A stretch of DNA of 64,000 nt from JABDMD01 sp965203475 (lineage in GTDB: Bacteria > Pseudomonadota > Gammaproteobacteria > UBA4575): the NCBI GenBank assembly GCA_965203475.1, contig OZ241890.1, forward strand, positions 1,736,001 to 1,800,000, in the 5' to 3' direction. Numbering within the stretch: position 1 is the first letter of the stretch; every line of letters begins with the position of its first letter. Of the stretch, positions 55,060 through 62,661 are shown one piece after another. The translations under genes and the position numbers were made by a program. Below the pieces are notes generated by a model, which was not told the origin of the DNA, did not search any database, and saw nothing but the letters and a program-made list of their open reading frames with translations.

Positions 55060-56244
55060 TTACCTACGGCGGCACACAATGGAGTACGACTCGTCCCAAA
55101 ACCATAGGCCACCGTACTTTCGTAACACGTCACGCGTCACGTCAAGATACTGGCGACTACCTAAGACTTGATCGAGGCGCGCGTCTTCAATTTGGCCAAC
55201 ATAAACAGCAGCATTCCAAGCGGCGAACAAGGTGGACGTTCCGATCGACTCATCCACCTCAGAAGGCAAGGTGTGCATGTCATAGCGAAACAGTGCGTTC
55301 TCGTCTGACTGTTCGTCGAAGATAAAAGCATGGGCTTTATCTCCAAGCGCCTCCTTAGTCGCGTTTAATATCTGTTGGCGATCGTGTATGAAAAGATTCT
55401 CATTTGGCCAAATCCCTTCTATGATTTCCTGGCCGGGATCTTTCCCGTATGAGTGCACACCGATAAGGCGCCCACCAGGTGCCAGACTCTTTGCTAACGG
55501 AGCAACGACTTTCGATGCTTTAAATTCAAGGGACGCACGCAGACGATAGGGTTGCGATGCGATCACGAGGTCAAAGTTTGCGCATTGATCCGTACGGTAA
55601 GGAATGATTGAATTTAAATTGAATTTTTGATCCTCGCGATAGAGTATCAGGGCCGTAGGCAGCACATATCTTAGATTACCTGTGGTCTTGCTGACAGTTA
55701 CGCGCCAGTGCTCGGCCAGGAATGGCGCAAGTGCAGTGATCTGTGACTCAAAATCTCTGGAAGTCGTCCCTTTTAAACCTACTTCATGCCAAGTGAGTGA
55801 TGCGACACCAGTGCCGGCACTCGGCATCAGCCATGGTGCTTCCTTGTAATAAAGGTTCGTTAGTACCAATACAGTATTGGGGTGTTCGAAAAATCTGTCA
55901 GACATCTTATCCAAAGTAAGCCGCACATCCTCGAGGCTGCTTTCCTTAGCTACAAAGTAAAATGGAAGTGTTGGATAGTACTGGTGCATCCAACGCATGA
56001 CCCGGGCGAGTACGGTACCATCCCCAACACCGGCATCGAAAACCCTCACCGCTGGCGGTGTGGGTTGAATGTTGGGTAGCTCCTGCGCTATTCGATCAGC
56101 CACCGCCGACTTCTCGGCACAGGTATTTACAAATAGAAGATACTTTTGCCGGTTGTCGTAGAAACGAAAGCTGCGGTCCTGCGTCTGGGCCGATGCGTGC
56201 TCCTTACTGTCTACCACAGGATCGCTGATTGCTTGCTTACTCAC
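55060..56244 (-). CDS. Predicted class I methyltransferase of the selenium-methyl island
   Basis: A 394-residue protein with motif I AVRVFDAGVGDGTVLARV near residue 85, followed by about 300 residues without further family signatures I recognise. SAM-dependent methyl transfer is the likely activity, but the acceptor is unknown. GTG at 56244 was chosen because AAAGGAG lies nine bases before it; a TTG 18 codons upstream is less convincing. Base composition is clearly more G+C-rich than in the genes to the left. An operator-like palindrome lies at 56312-56333, just upstream. Confidence 0.7.
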   Translation of the reverse strand: MSKQAISDPVVDSKEHASAQTQDRSFRFYDNRQKYLLFVNTCAEKSAVADRIAQELPNIQPTPPAVRVFDAGVGDGTVLARVMRWMHQYYPTLPFYFVAKESSLEDVRLTLDKMSDRFFEHPNTVLVLTNLYYKEAPWLMPSAGTGVASLTWHEVGLKGTTSRDFESQITALAPFLAEHWRVTVSKTTGNLRYVLPTALILYREDQKFNLNSIIPYRTDQCANFDLVIASQPYRLRASLEFKASKVVAPLAKSLAPGGRLIGVHSYGKDPGQEIIEGIWPNENLFIHDRQQILNATKEALGDKAHAFIFDEQSDENALFRYDMHTLPSEVDESIGTSTLFAAWNAAVYVGQIEDARLDQVLGSRQYLDVTRDVLRKYGGLWFWDESYSIVCRRR

Positions 56245-56568
56245 TATGGCCTCTCCTTTCCTACGTGTTTGCACACTTTTAGGCTCATTCGGAATCAAAC
56301 GGCACTAATAATATTCAATTAGTCAATTGAACAATTTCTCTCTGAAGGTGTCAAGCGACACACCACAGGGGTAGGGCCTCGCAAAACGCCATTGAATGTC
56401 ACAGGTCTGTCTGAACGTTTGTTTGAGACATAAAAATCCTCGATTGCAGCTTCGTTGTTGTTGCCATGGGTATTCAGGCTATTGAGCTGTTATCGACAAG
56501 CTTACCCCATCTCACGGACGGGACGTTCACGGCAGCATAATGTGGTCTAGATTGTCGTGCTTCGCCAA
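56245..56568. other. Gap between methyltransferase and MTHFR-like genes
   Basis: This 324-base region holds the upstream region of the methyltransferase gene with its palindrome and the end of the next gene's transcript. I see no extra coding sequence or terminator hairpin of note. Confidence 0.5.
56312..56333. promoter_or_regulatory. Island palindrome, copy a
   Basis: TATTCAAT-N6-ATTGAACA, one mismatch from perfect symmetry. It lies 67 bases upstream of the methyltransferase GTG, in a stretch that could hold its promoter. The arms match the copies at 58431 and 61531. Confidence 0.75.
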
Positions 56569-58212
56569 CTACCTGTTCCGTACCCGATTCCTTTCAGAAT
56601 GCAAGACGTCGATTACTCTTATCGTGGGTCCCTCCCCTCGAAAATGGGGCGGCCACGAGCAGCTATACCGAGTGTCTTGTGGTATGGCGGGAACGTGCCA
56701 CGTTTCGAGCTCATGTAAAACGCCGGCATCTTTAGCAATGCGATACTTGACACTGTGCACACACTCTCGGTTTCCAAACTCACAAATGTTTTCCGTAGTA
56801 CCCCCACAGGCACCATTCGCAAGTCCCTTTGGACAGGTCTCGGGACAAATGTATTGCGTCGCTGCTAGCCGGCACATACCACAGGTTTCGCAGCCGATAA
56901 GGGGCGACTTAATCGCGTATTCGACGTTTTTGAGCATACGGTCGGCTGTACTATGTCGTTTGACAGATCTCATCAGCGGACCCAATAACCGCGCACCAAG
57001 TCCCTTGTCAAAAAGAAAGCCATGCACACCACTCATGGCCTTGTATTTGACTCGTTCGTAAAGGCTTGCACGGCTAAGGTGTGGACTCTTTAAATACCAC
57101 GGGTCATGAGCAGGTGTCGGATTTGCCCGCCCTCCTTCTGCGAAGGTCAGCACTTCATCCCAGGCTTTCTTCCACGTGAGATGGTTCGGATACTGTTCGG
57201 ACAACTCCTGAACTAACACTTGTAAGGCAGCTATCTTTTCCAGCGAGTGCAAACCCGTGATCTGCACCCCTGCATACCCGAGGTACTGCACCCCAAGTAT
57301 CTGCAGAGCGAGGCGACGCAGCACCCTAGCCGCGCCCTGGTCCTCGAACATTCGTTCCTCCTCTTCAAGCAGCGCAAAAAATGAGTCGGTCACGGTAAGT
57401 CCGGGAAGCTGATGGGACCGGATGTAGCGCGCACGCTGCGCCGACATGGGCAAGACGTTGGCCATGAGTGGTAAACGATAACCACGTGTCTCAATCCATT
57501 GCAGCGCTTCTTCATACTTGGGCATATCAAAACCAATTTGAGTAATTATGCAATCAGCACCCGCGCCTACTTTTTTGCCGAGCTTTAAGTACTGCGCCAT
57601 GGCGTCTTCTTCGCGGTATTTAAAAGGGTTGAGCACGGCAGCGATGAATAAATCTGGATCCAACTGCTTTGCGAGCTGGATGGCAGGGACCGACTCGAGA
57701 TAGTGCGGGCGCTGGCCATTTGGCTCTTCCTTCAATCGGTCACCAGTCAGCATCAGCACGTTTTTCAGACCATTCTCATGTAGTCGGGAAAGAAATTCAT
57801 GTAAGTGCTGAACTTCTCGTCCCTTGCCTGAAAAATGCACCAGCGGCTGCTTGTTGCTCACGCCCAAAAGATGCGAGGCCGCTGCCACTGGATCGGGATC
57901 ACGCTCAGAAACCACCCGATCAGTCACCGCAAAGCCGGCTAGCAGTGGGTTTTCCGAGATAGCGCCAGCGATGCTGCCCAACCTGTGCAACTCATTGTGT
58001 AGATCTTTATCCCGCGAGGGAATGAACTCAATGGTCCAGAAGAAGCGTCCAATGTGTAGCCCTTCCCGGATCGCATTTGACGCCGATTGAAACGGTTGCT
58101 GAGATAGAGGTTTCTTCAAAATAACTTCGGTCTCTCGCGATTCGTGCGTGACTTCAATGCGCACCTTAATGTGAGATTTCTCCGCTTGAGTTGCAGCTTC
58201 GCCCGCGGACAC
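56569..58212 (-). CDS. Methylenetetrahydrofolate reductase-like protein with Cys-rich C-terminal domain
   Basis: A 547-residue protein. Residues about 50-340 are a MTHFR-type TIM barrel (FFWTIEFIPSRDKD, NVLMLTGDRLKEEPNGQRPHYLESV, PLMANVLPMSAQRARYIRS). The remainder includes a C-terminal cysteine-rich domain with CETCGMCRLAATQYICPETC near residue 443, NGACGG and ECVHSVKY, as in MTHFR proteins with a fused MTHFR_C domain. It should interconvert methylene- and methyl-tetrahydrofolate or a related carrier. GTG start, no strong ribosome site. It diverges from the MetE-like gene, sharing an operator region. Confidence 0.85.
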   Translation of the reverse strand: MSAGEAATQAEKSHIKVRIEVTHESRETEVILKKPLSQQPFQSASNAIREGLHIGRFFWTIEFIPSRDKDLHNELHRLGSIAGAISENPLLAGFAVTDRVVSERDPDPVAAASHLLGVSNKQPLVHFSGKGREVQHLHEFLSRLHENGLKNVLMLTGDRLKEEPNGQRPHYLESVPAIQLAKQLDPDLFIAAVLNPFKYREEDAMAQYLKLGKKVGAGADCIITQIGFDMPKYEEALQWIETRGYRLPLMANVLPMSAQRARYIRSHQLPGLTVTDSFFALLEEEERMFEDQGAARVLRRLALQILGVQYLGYAGVQITGLHSLEKIAALQVLVQELSEQYPNHLTWKKAWDEVLTFAEGGRANPTPAHDPWYLKSPHLSRASLYERVKYKAMSGVHGFLFDKGLGARLLGPLMRSVKRHSTADRMLKNVEYAIKSPLIGCETCGMCRLAATQYICPETCPKGLANGACGGTTENICEFGNRECVHSVKYRIAKDAGVLHELETWHVPAIPQDTRYSCSWPPHFRGEGPTIRVIDVLHSERNRVRNR

Positions 58213-58573
58213 GGTAATTCAATTGGCTAGGTCCGCATGACAATGTTACGATCTATTTAAACTCGACAATTGTGTAGGACGCAACTCATTTTTCTTTTAC
58301 CCCGCTGAGCAATATTCATACTATCTATGCTCGTGGCCATCTCTTGACGGTGGTCGATTACTCACATCCTGAAATGAAGGTGATGCCGAAGTGTAGTGGT
58401 CTACTAAGGCTGGACAGATCCGCGAAAAAATATTCAATTGACTTATTGAATAAAGCTATGGCAGTATTGATTTATCGAATATAGACTGAGCAGTGCGTAC
58501 GATTGCAGGTGTGGTACGCGCATGCGGTGGATTAAATCAAGACACCCAGCTGAGAAAGGAGGTAGAGAACCCC
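58213..58573. other. Divergent regulatory region
   Basis: The 361 bases between the MTHFR-like and MetE-like starts carry one palindrome (58431-58452) and no gene. The nearest TTGACT at 58438-58443 overlaps the palindrome, and a weak CAGTAT at 58462-58467 lies 18 bases further toward the MetE-like gene. Confidence 0.5.
58431..58452. promoter_or_regulatory. Island palindrome, copy b
   Basis: TATTCAAT-N6-ATTGAATA, perfectly symmetric, between the divergent MTHFR-like and MetE-like genes. It overlaps a candidate -35 hexamer TTGACT. A repressor bound here could control both directions. Confidence 0.8.
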
Positions 58574-59758
58574 ATGTTCAATGTAACTCAGGTCGGAAGT
58601 TGGCCGCGATCAGAGAAGCTTTTGAGCGCGCTTACAGATCGGCGCAACGGCGAGATGACACGCGCACAATTCGACCGCGTGGCCGATGATGAGGTGAGGC
58701 GCTGCGTCGAGGCACAGATTGAGGCTGGCGTCGATGTGGTCGTCGATGGCGAGCAACGTCGTGACAGTTTTGTATCCTTTGTCACCGAGAAGGTCGAGGG
58801 CACCAAGCTGATGTCGTTGGAGGAAACGGCCACCGACAAGAAGGCTTTTCAGAAAATGCTTGAGGACGCCGACGTCCAGCCGGATAGCATTAGGAATCCG
58901 GTGTGCGTGGGCAAGCTCTCGCGTCGCGATCCCTTAGCGGTGGATGAATTCAAGTTCGTCCGCAGCCTAACGGATCATCCCGTCAAGACCGCCTTGCCGG
59001 GCCCTTATCTTTTGATCCGTACCATGTGGGGACCAAAATTTTCGAAAAAGTTCTACAAGGATCCGACCGACATGGCCGATGATGTGGTGGGTATTCTGAG
59101 AGATGAGCTTATAGAGCTGCGGGATGAAGGATGCGACTTTGTCCAGTTCGACGAACCAGTGTTGACCGAGGTGGTTCACTCAGGCAAAGAGAAACAGGAA
59201 GGAGAATCGTTTAGTCGTACCTTCATGTGAGGCAGCTTAGCAACCCGCCGTGATGCGGGTTCAGAACTCAAATTCGCCGAAGATCTGATCAACCGGATTG
59301 TCGAAGGCGTGGACGGGATACGCACCGGCATACACATCTGCCGGGGCAACTGGAGCAAAAAAGACTCGGTGCATCTTGCGGGTGATTACGAACCGCTGGT
59401 ACCAACGCTTTCGCAGTTACATGTTCAACAGCATGTGTTGGAGTTTGCCACACCCAGGGCGGGGGATTTCAGCGTTGTTGGAAAGAGCCTCAATAACCGG
59501 GAGATTGGCTTGGGCGTTGTCAATCCCAAGGGTGAAAAAGTTGAGAGTGTCGACTATATTATCGACAAGGCGGAGGAAGCGCTCAAGTATTACAAGCCCG
59601 AGAATGTCTTCCTCAATCCGGACTGTGGCTTTGGCACCTTTTCGGGCTGTGCGCTGACCACCCATGAGGCGGCCGCCACTAAGACAAAACGTATTGTGGA
59701 GGCGGCCGAAGTGTTGCGCGAACGCTACGCGGGAGGAGCTCAAGCAGAGACTGGTTAA
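58574..59758 (+). CDS. Core MetE-type methyltransferase, selenocysteine at an in-frame TGA
   Basis: A strong AAGGAGGT ten bases upstream sets the ATG. The frame reads as a cobalamin-independent methionine synthase catalytic domain but contains TGA at 59228-59230 (codon 219), in the context RTFM-U-GSLATRRD. Reading through, the same frame continues with no other stop to TAA at 59756-59758, giving 394 residues. The zinc ligands of the MetE fold follow the TGA: His254 and Cys256 in GIHICRGNW, Glu290 in LEFATPR, Cys351 in NPDCGFGTF. A hairpin at the bacterial SECIS distance lies right after it, and a selenocysteine tRNA is 3.3 kb away. I infer Sec; a broken gene is the alternative. Confidence 0.82.
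59228..59270 (+). promoter_or_regulatory. Candidate bacterial SECIS element
   Basis: AACCCGC at 59242-59248 and GCGGGTT at 59255-59261 form a perfect 7-bp stem around the loop CGTGAT. The loop starts 18 bases after the TGA and has G at its second position, as bacterial SECIS hairpins do. TGAG at 59228 can also pair with CTCA at 59267-59270, enclosing the TGA in a base stem. Confidence 0.75.
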
Positions 59759-60052
59759 GCGACAATAAAATTGATCTCCACTACAACGAAAAAGGATGTG
59801 GAAGTGGACGATCATAGTAGCATTGAAGAAACAGATCCTTGTGGTGTTTTTCTCCGATAGCAGCGTCGTATCTTTTTGGAATTTAGCTGCGCTCACGAAG
59901 CCTTGACACTAAAGCGTATATTCATTGATTCCATCCGTGCGAGTCAAACGAAAGCCACTTGATTTCATATGTCTTCTGTTGCAAGTGCGGACTTTCTGCG
60001 GAGTAAACGATGGTGATTTCTATCACTGCCAGTGTGAGCTAACGAAGGAATT
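59759..60052. other. Gap between the two MetE-like genes
   Basis: About 294 bases without a gene or clear structure. CGAAGGAATT immediately before 60053 is the ribosome site of the second MetE-like gene. Confidence 0.45.
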
Positions 60053-61156
60053 ATGATCAAAGTACACGTCGATGTCGTGGGCAGCCTATTGCGCCCACCC
60101 GAACTGATTCAAGCCCTGCAGTTACGCAGCAAAGGAAAAATCTCACGACCGGAATTCAAGCGCATTGAGGATGCTGCAGTGGATGCCGCGTTGCAACTCC
60201 AAGAAGAAGCTGGGCTTGAAGTGGTCACTGACGGCGAAATGCGCCGACTTTCGTTCCAAAGTCAAGTTTGCGAAGCGTATAGTGGCTATAGTGAATGGGA
60301 CATCAACGCATTCCTCTGGGGCGATTGGCAAAGCGATGAGCTTGGTGGAGAAGTCGATCGAGCGGCCTCCAATTGCAGTGCTTGAACCACTTCGGCGGCG
60401 ACGCTCACTTGCTACCGAGGAATTTTCCTATGCGCGCGCAAGAACAAAGCGCACTGTAAAGGTCACCATTCCCAGTCCTAGTTTGTTTGCGAATTTTTGG
60501 GACCCTGAGCGCTCGATCGGAGCATATCGGAATGCCGAAGAATACTTAGGTGCCGTGGCCGAGCTGCTGCGAGAAGATGTGGACGAACTGGTCAACCTGG
60601 GATGCACCTACATCCAGATTGACGCACCACATTACACGTTGCTGGTTGACCCGAAGTTTCGAGAATTTTACGCGCAACGCGGAAAACCCGCGGACCAGTG
60701 GCTGGACTTCGGTATGGAACTCGACAACCTCGTGATCGGTGACCGTCCCGGGTAAGCTTCGCCTTTCACTTGTGTCGGGGGAATCAGGGCAGTCGATGGC
60801 TGGTTGCGGGAGGATACGACCAAATTGCATCCCAGATTTTCAAGGGAATTAAGGCGCATCGACTCATGCTCGAGTATGACGACGAGCGTTCGGGTTCGTT
60901 TGAGGCCTTAGCCGAAGTACCCGATGATAAGATGGCGGTGTTGGGCCTAGTTACCACCAAATCGTCGCGGTGTGAAAGTGTCGATACGTTACGGACGAGG
61001 ATTCTCGAAGCATCCAAGTACTGCCCGCTGGAACGTCTTGCCATCTCGCCACAGTGCGGATTTGCCACTTCTATTGAAGGTAATGAACTAGAAATTGATG
61101 ACCAATACGCGAAACTTCGTACACTATCGGAAACAGCCTCCGAAGTTTGGGGTTAA
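60053..61156 (+). pseudogene. Second core MetE-like gene, two frameshifts
   Basis: A MetE-type catalytic domain is spread over three frame segments. MIKVHVDVVGSLLRPPEL to about WGDWQSDELGG reads in one frame, then ERPPIAVLEPLRRRRSL to GDRPG (ending 60752) in a second, then VSFAFHLCRGNQGSRW to the end in the first again. The first shift (near 60340) needs one extra base, the second (near 60750, in a GGG run) one lost base. The zinc ligands are encoded: His and Cys in HLCRGN, Glu in LMLEYDDERS, Cys in SPQCGFAT. It has a good ribosome site. It may be a real pseudogene, or the shifts may be sequence errors. Confidence 0.75.
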
Positions 61157-61198
61157 GGGTTATTAAAAGATACAGGTACTGCACGGTTTTAATCACCC

Positions 61199-61477
61199 AT
61201 GTTCGGGTGCATTGTGGAACCGCAGAATCACTCAGAAGCACCTGAACGATTGGAAGAGCGCATTGCAAACTGTACGAACGCGTGGCGCGAGGAGATTCAA
61301 GCTTTTTTGCAGGCACACCAGCGGATTACCGTAGCTCAGTTCCGAGACCGGGTTGGCATCAGCTGTAACTTAGCTGTTCACGTATTGGAACATTTCGACC
61401 AGGAAGGTGTAACTAAACGTATAGGCGATTCCAGAGAGACCAGGTTGCAGCCCACACAGCAACGAACAATGGCCTAG
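61199..61477 (+). CDS. Free-standing SelB-type winged-helix protein
   Basis: A 92-residue protein whose second half, AHQRITVAQFRDRVG, ISCNLAVHVLEHFDQEGVTKRIGD, closely follows the last winged helix of SelB, the selenocysteine elongation factor (pattern ITVAxFRDxxGxSRKxxxxLLExFDxxGVTxRxGD). In SelB this domain binds the SECIS hairpin. Here no GTPase domain precedes it, so it is either an independent RNA-binding protein or the stump of a lost selB. ATG at 61199 has no strong ribosome site. Confidence 0.7.
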   Translation: MFGCIVEPQNHSEAPERLEERIANCTNAWREEIQAFLQAHQRITVAQFRDRVGISCNLAVHVLEHFDQEGVTKRIGDSRETRLQPTQQRTMA

Positions 61478-61505
61478 TACGTGCCAATATATGCACACCT
61501 GCACA

Positions 61506-61533
61506 TTGACAACTGTTTTTTAGAGTTTAATAT
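61506..61533 (+). promoter_or_regulatory. Sigma-70 promoter of hydroxylase-like gene
   Basis: TTGACA at 61506-61511 and TAATAT at 61528-61533, 16 bases apart, are close to consensus. The palindrome at 61531-61552 covers the -10 end and the expected start site, so a bound repressor would block this promoter. Confidence 0.75.
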
Positions 61534-61552
61534 TCAATAGATAGATTGAATA
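61531..61552. promoter_or_regulatory. Island palindrome, copy c
   Basis: TATTCAAT-N6-ATTGAATA, perfectly symmetric, overlapping the -10 hexamer of a near-consensus promoter upstream of the hydroxylase-like gene, which is followed by selC and a nucleoside phosphorylase. Confidence 0.8.
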
Positions 61553-61566
61553 AGAGAACGAATTTA

Positions 61567-62418
61567 ATGGAGACATACCTCCTTCTACACGAGCCCTGGG
61601 TTCGACTCGGCACATTCAGCCTGATTTTCATTGTGATGGCAATGTGGGAAGTCTTCGCGCCCAGACGAGTATCTGCTCATTCGCGGCGCCTTCGTTGGCC
61701 CGCTAATCTCGGTATCGTAGCCTTAAATGCTATGCTACTTCGGTTCTTGTTGCCTGTGGCGACGATTGCCTTTGCCGTTGTCGCACAAGATCGTGACTGG
61801 GGCTTACTTAACCAATTCTCTATTTTCCCTTTGGCGGCACTTATTTTGGGAGTCGTTGTGCTTGACTTGGTTATATACTTTCAGCACATACTGTTCCATG
61901 CAGTACCCGCTTTGTGGCGGCTGCATCGAATGCATCATGCGGATCTCGACATTGACGTGACGACCGGTGGACGCTTCCATCCTATCGAAATTCTGATCTC
62001 CGGCGGCATAAAACTCGCTGCCATTGCAGTATTTGGACCCTCGCCCGTTGCAGTGTTACTTTTCGAGATAATTCTCAACGCGACATCGATATTTAATCAC
62101 AGTAACGTACGCATCCCGATAAAGATCGATGCTGTGCTACGACTATTTGTGGTCACTCCAGACATGCATCGCGTTCATCATTCTGTGTTGCCATACGAAA
62201 CGAACAGTAATTTTGGTTTCAACTTGCCTTGGTGGGATCGATTGTTCGGGACGTACCGTGCCCAGCCATCTGGCGGTCACGAGCATATGGAAATTGGCAT
62301 CGAAATTTTCCGAGATCCTAGAGAACTACGGCTAGACCGGTTACTGCTCCAACCTTTTCGCGGTAACGCCCGCGCAGGCGGCTATCCAGTGGGCAGCCGC
62401 CGGAAGGCGAGTGAATGA
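61567..62418 (+). CDS. Sterol desaturase/fatty acid hydroxylase superfamily protein
   Basis: A 283-residue membrane protein with at least four helices and the di-iron histidine boxes QHILFHAVP, LHRMHHADLD and RVHHSVLPYE. Its substrate could be a lipid or alkane-like molecule, but the family is broad. The ATG at 61567 was chosen over one at 61546 because the latter lies inside the operator. It is the first gene of a unit that continues into selC. The stop is 122 bases before the tRNA. Confidence 0.88.
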   Translation: METYLLLHEPWVRLGTFSLIFIVMAMWEVFAPRRVSAHSRRLRWPANLGIVALNAMLLRFLLPVATIAFAVVAQDRDWGLLNQFSIFPLAALILGVVVLDLVIYFQHILFHAVPALWRLHRMHHADLDIDVTTGGRFHPIEILISGGIKLAAIAVFGPSPVAVLLFEIILNATSIFNHSNVRIPIKIDAVLRLFVVTPDMHRVHHSVLPYETNSNFGFNLPWWDRLFGTYRAQPSGGHEHMEIGIEIFRDPRELRLDRLLLQPFRGNARAGGYPVGSRRKASE

Positions 62419-62475
62419 TCACACCATGAATTCGTGTGATAAAGTTTTCCAATTCGGATCGGCTCTGTTCATCGT

Positions 62476-62504
62476 TTGCGAGACTATTCTCGTATTCTTA
62501 TTAG
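62476..62504 (+). promoter_or_regulatory. Possible separate selC promoter
   Basis: TTGCGA at 62476-62481 and TATTAG at 62499-62504, 17 bases apart, could drive the tRNA on its own about 37 bases before its 5' end. Both hexamers match consensus at only four of six positions, so this is tentative. Confidence 0.3.
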
Positions 62505-62540
62505 GACTGGTTCACACGAATGCAAAGACACAACAGACTT

Positions 62541-62636
62541 GGAGAGGGAGACTGTCTGGTGGCATCCGCGGACTTCAAATCCGTAGAGAGGTAGTATACC
62601 TATCTCTGGTGGGTTCGACACCCACCCCCTCCGCCA
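62541..62636 (+). tRNA. selC: Selenocysteine tRNA (anticodon TCA)
   Basis: A 96-base tRNA with anticodon loop CTTCAAA (UCA), a long variable arm of about 23 bases (AGAGAGG to ATCTCT), T loop TTCGACA and encoded GCCA end, all typical of tRNA-Sec. The acceptor and T stems have only 12 bases on the 3' side (CCCACCCCCTCC) rather than the usual 13, so the branch folds either 8+4 with an A-C mismatch at the fifth pair or 7+5 with a bulged A. The D stem needs a bulged C for six pairs. Still, the identity is clear. Confidence 0.93.
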
Positions 62637-62661
62637 CACTCCATACTGACGGCTAGAATTA

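Noticed and set aside
59417..59896. Minus-strand frame of 159 codons
   Set aside because: It lies opposite the Sec-containing MetE-like frame, has no recognisable domain and no ribosome site.
60383..60385. TGA in the second MetE-like gene as another selenocysteine codon
   Set aside because: The homologous sequence continues in a different frame before this TGA, so a frameshift, not recoding, explains the stop.
62411..62656. 81-codon frame across the selC gene
   Set aside because: It runs through a clear tRNA and does not resemble any protein family.
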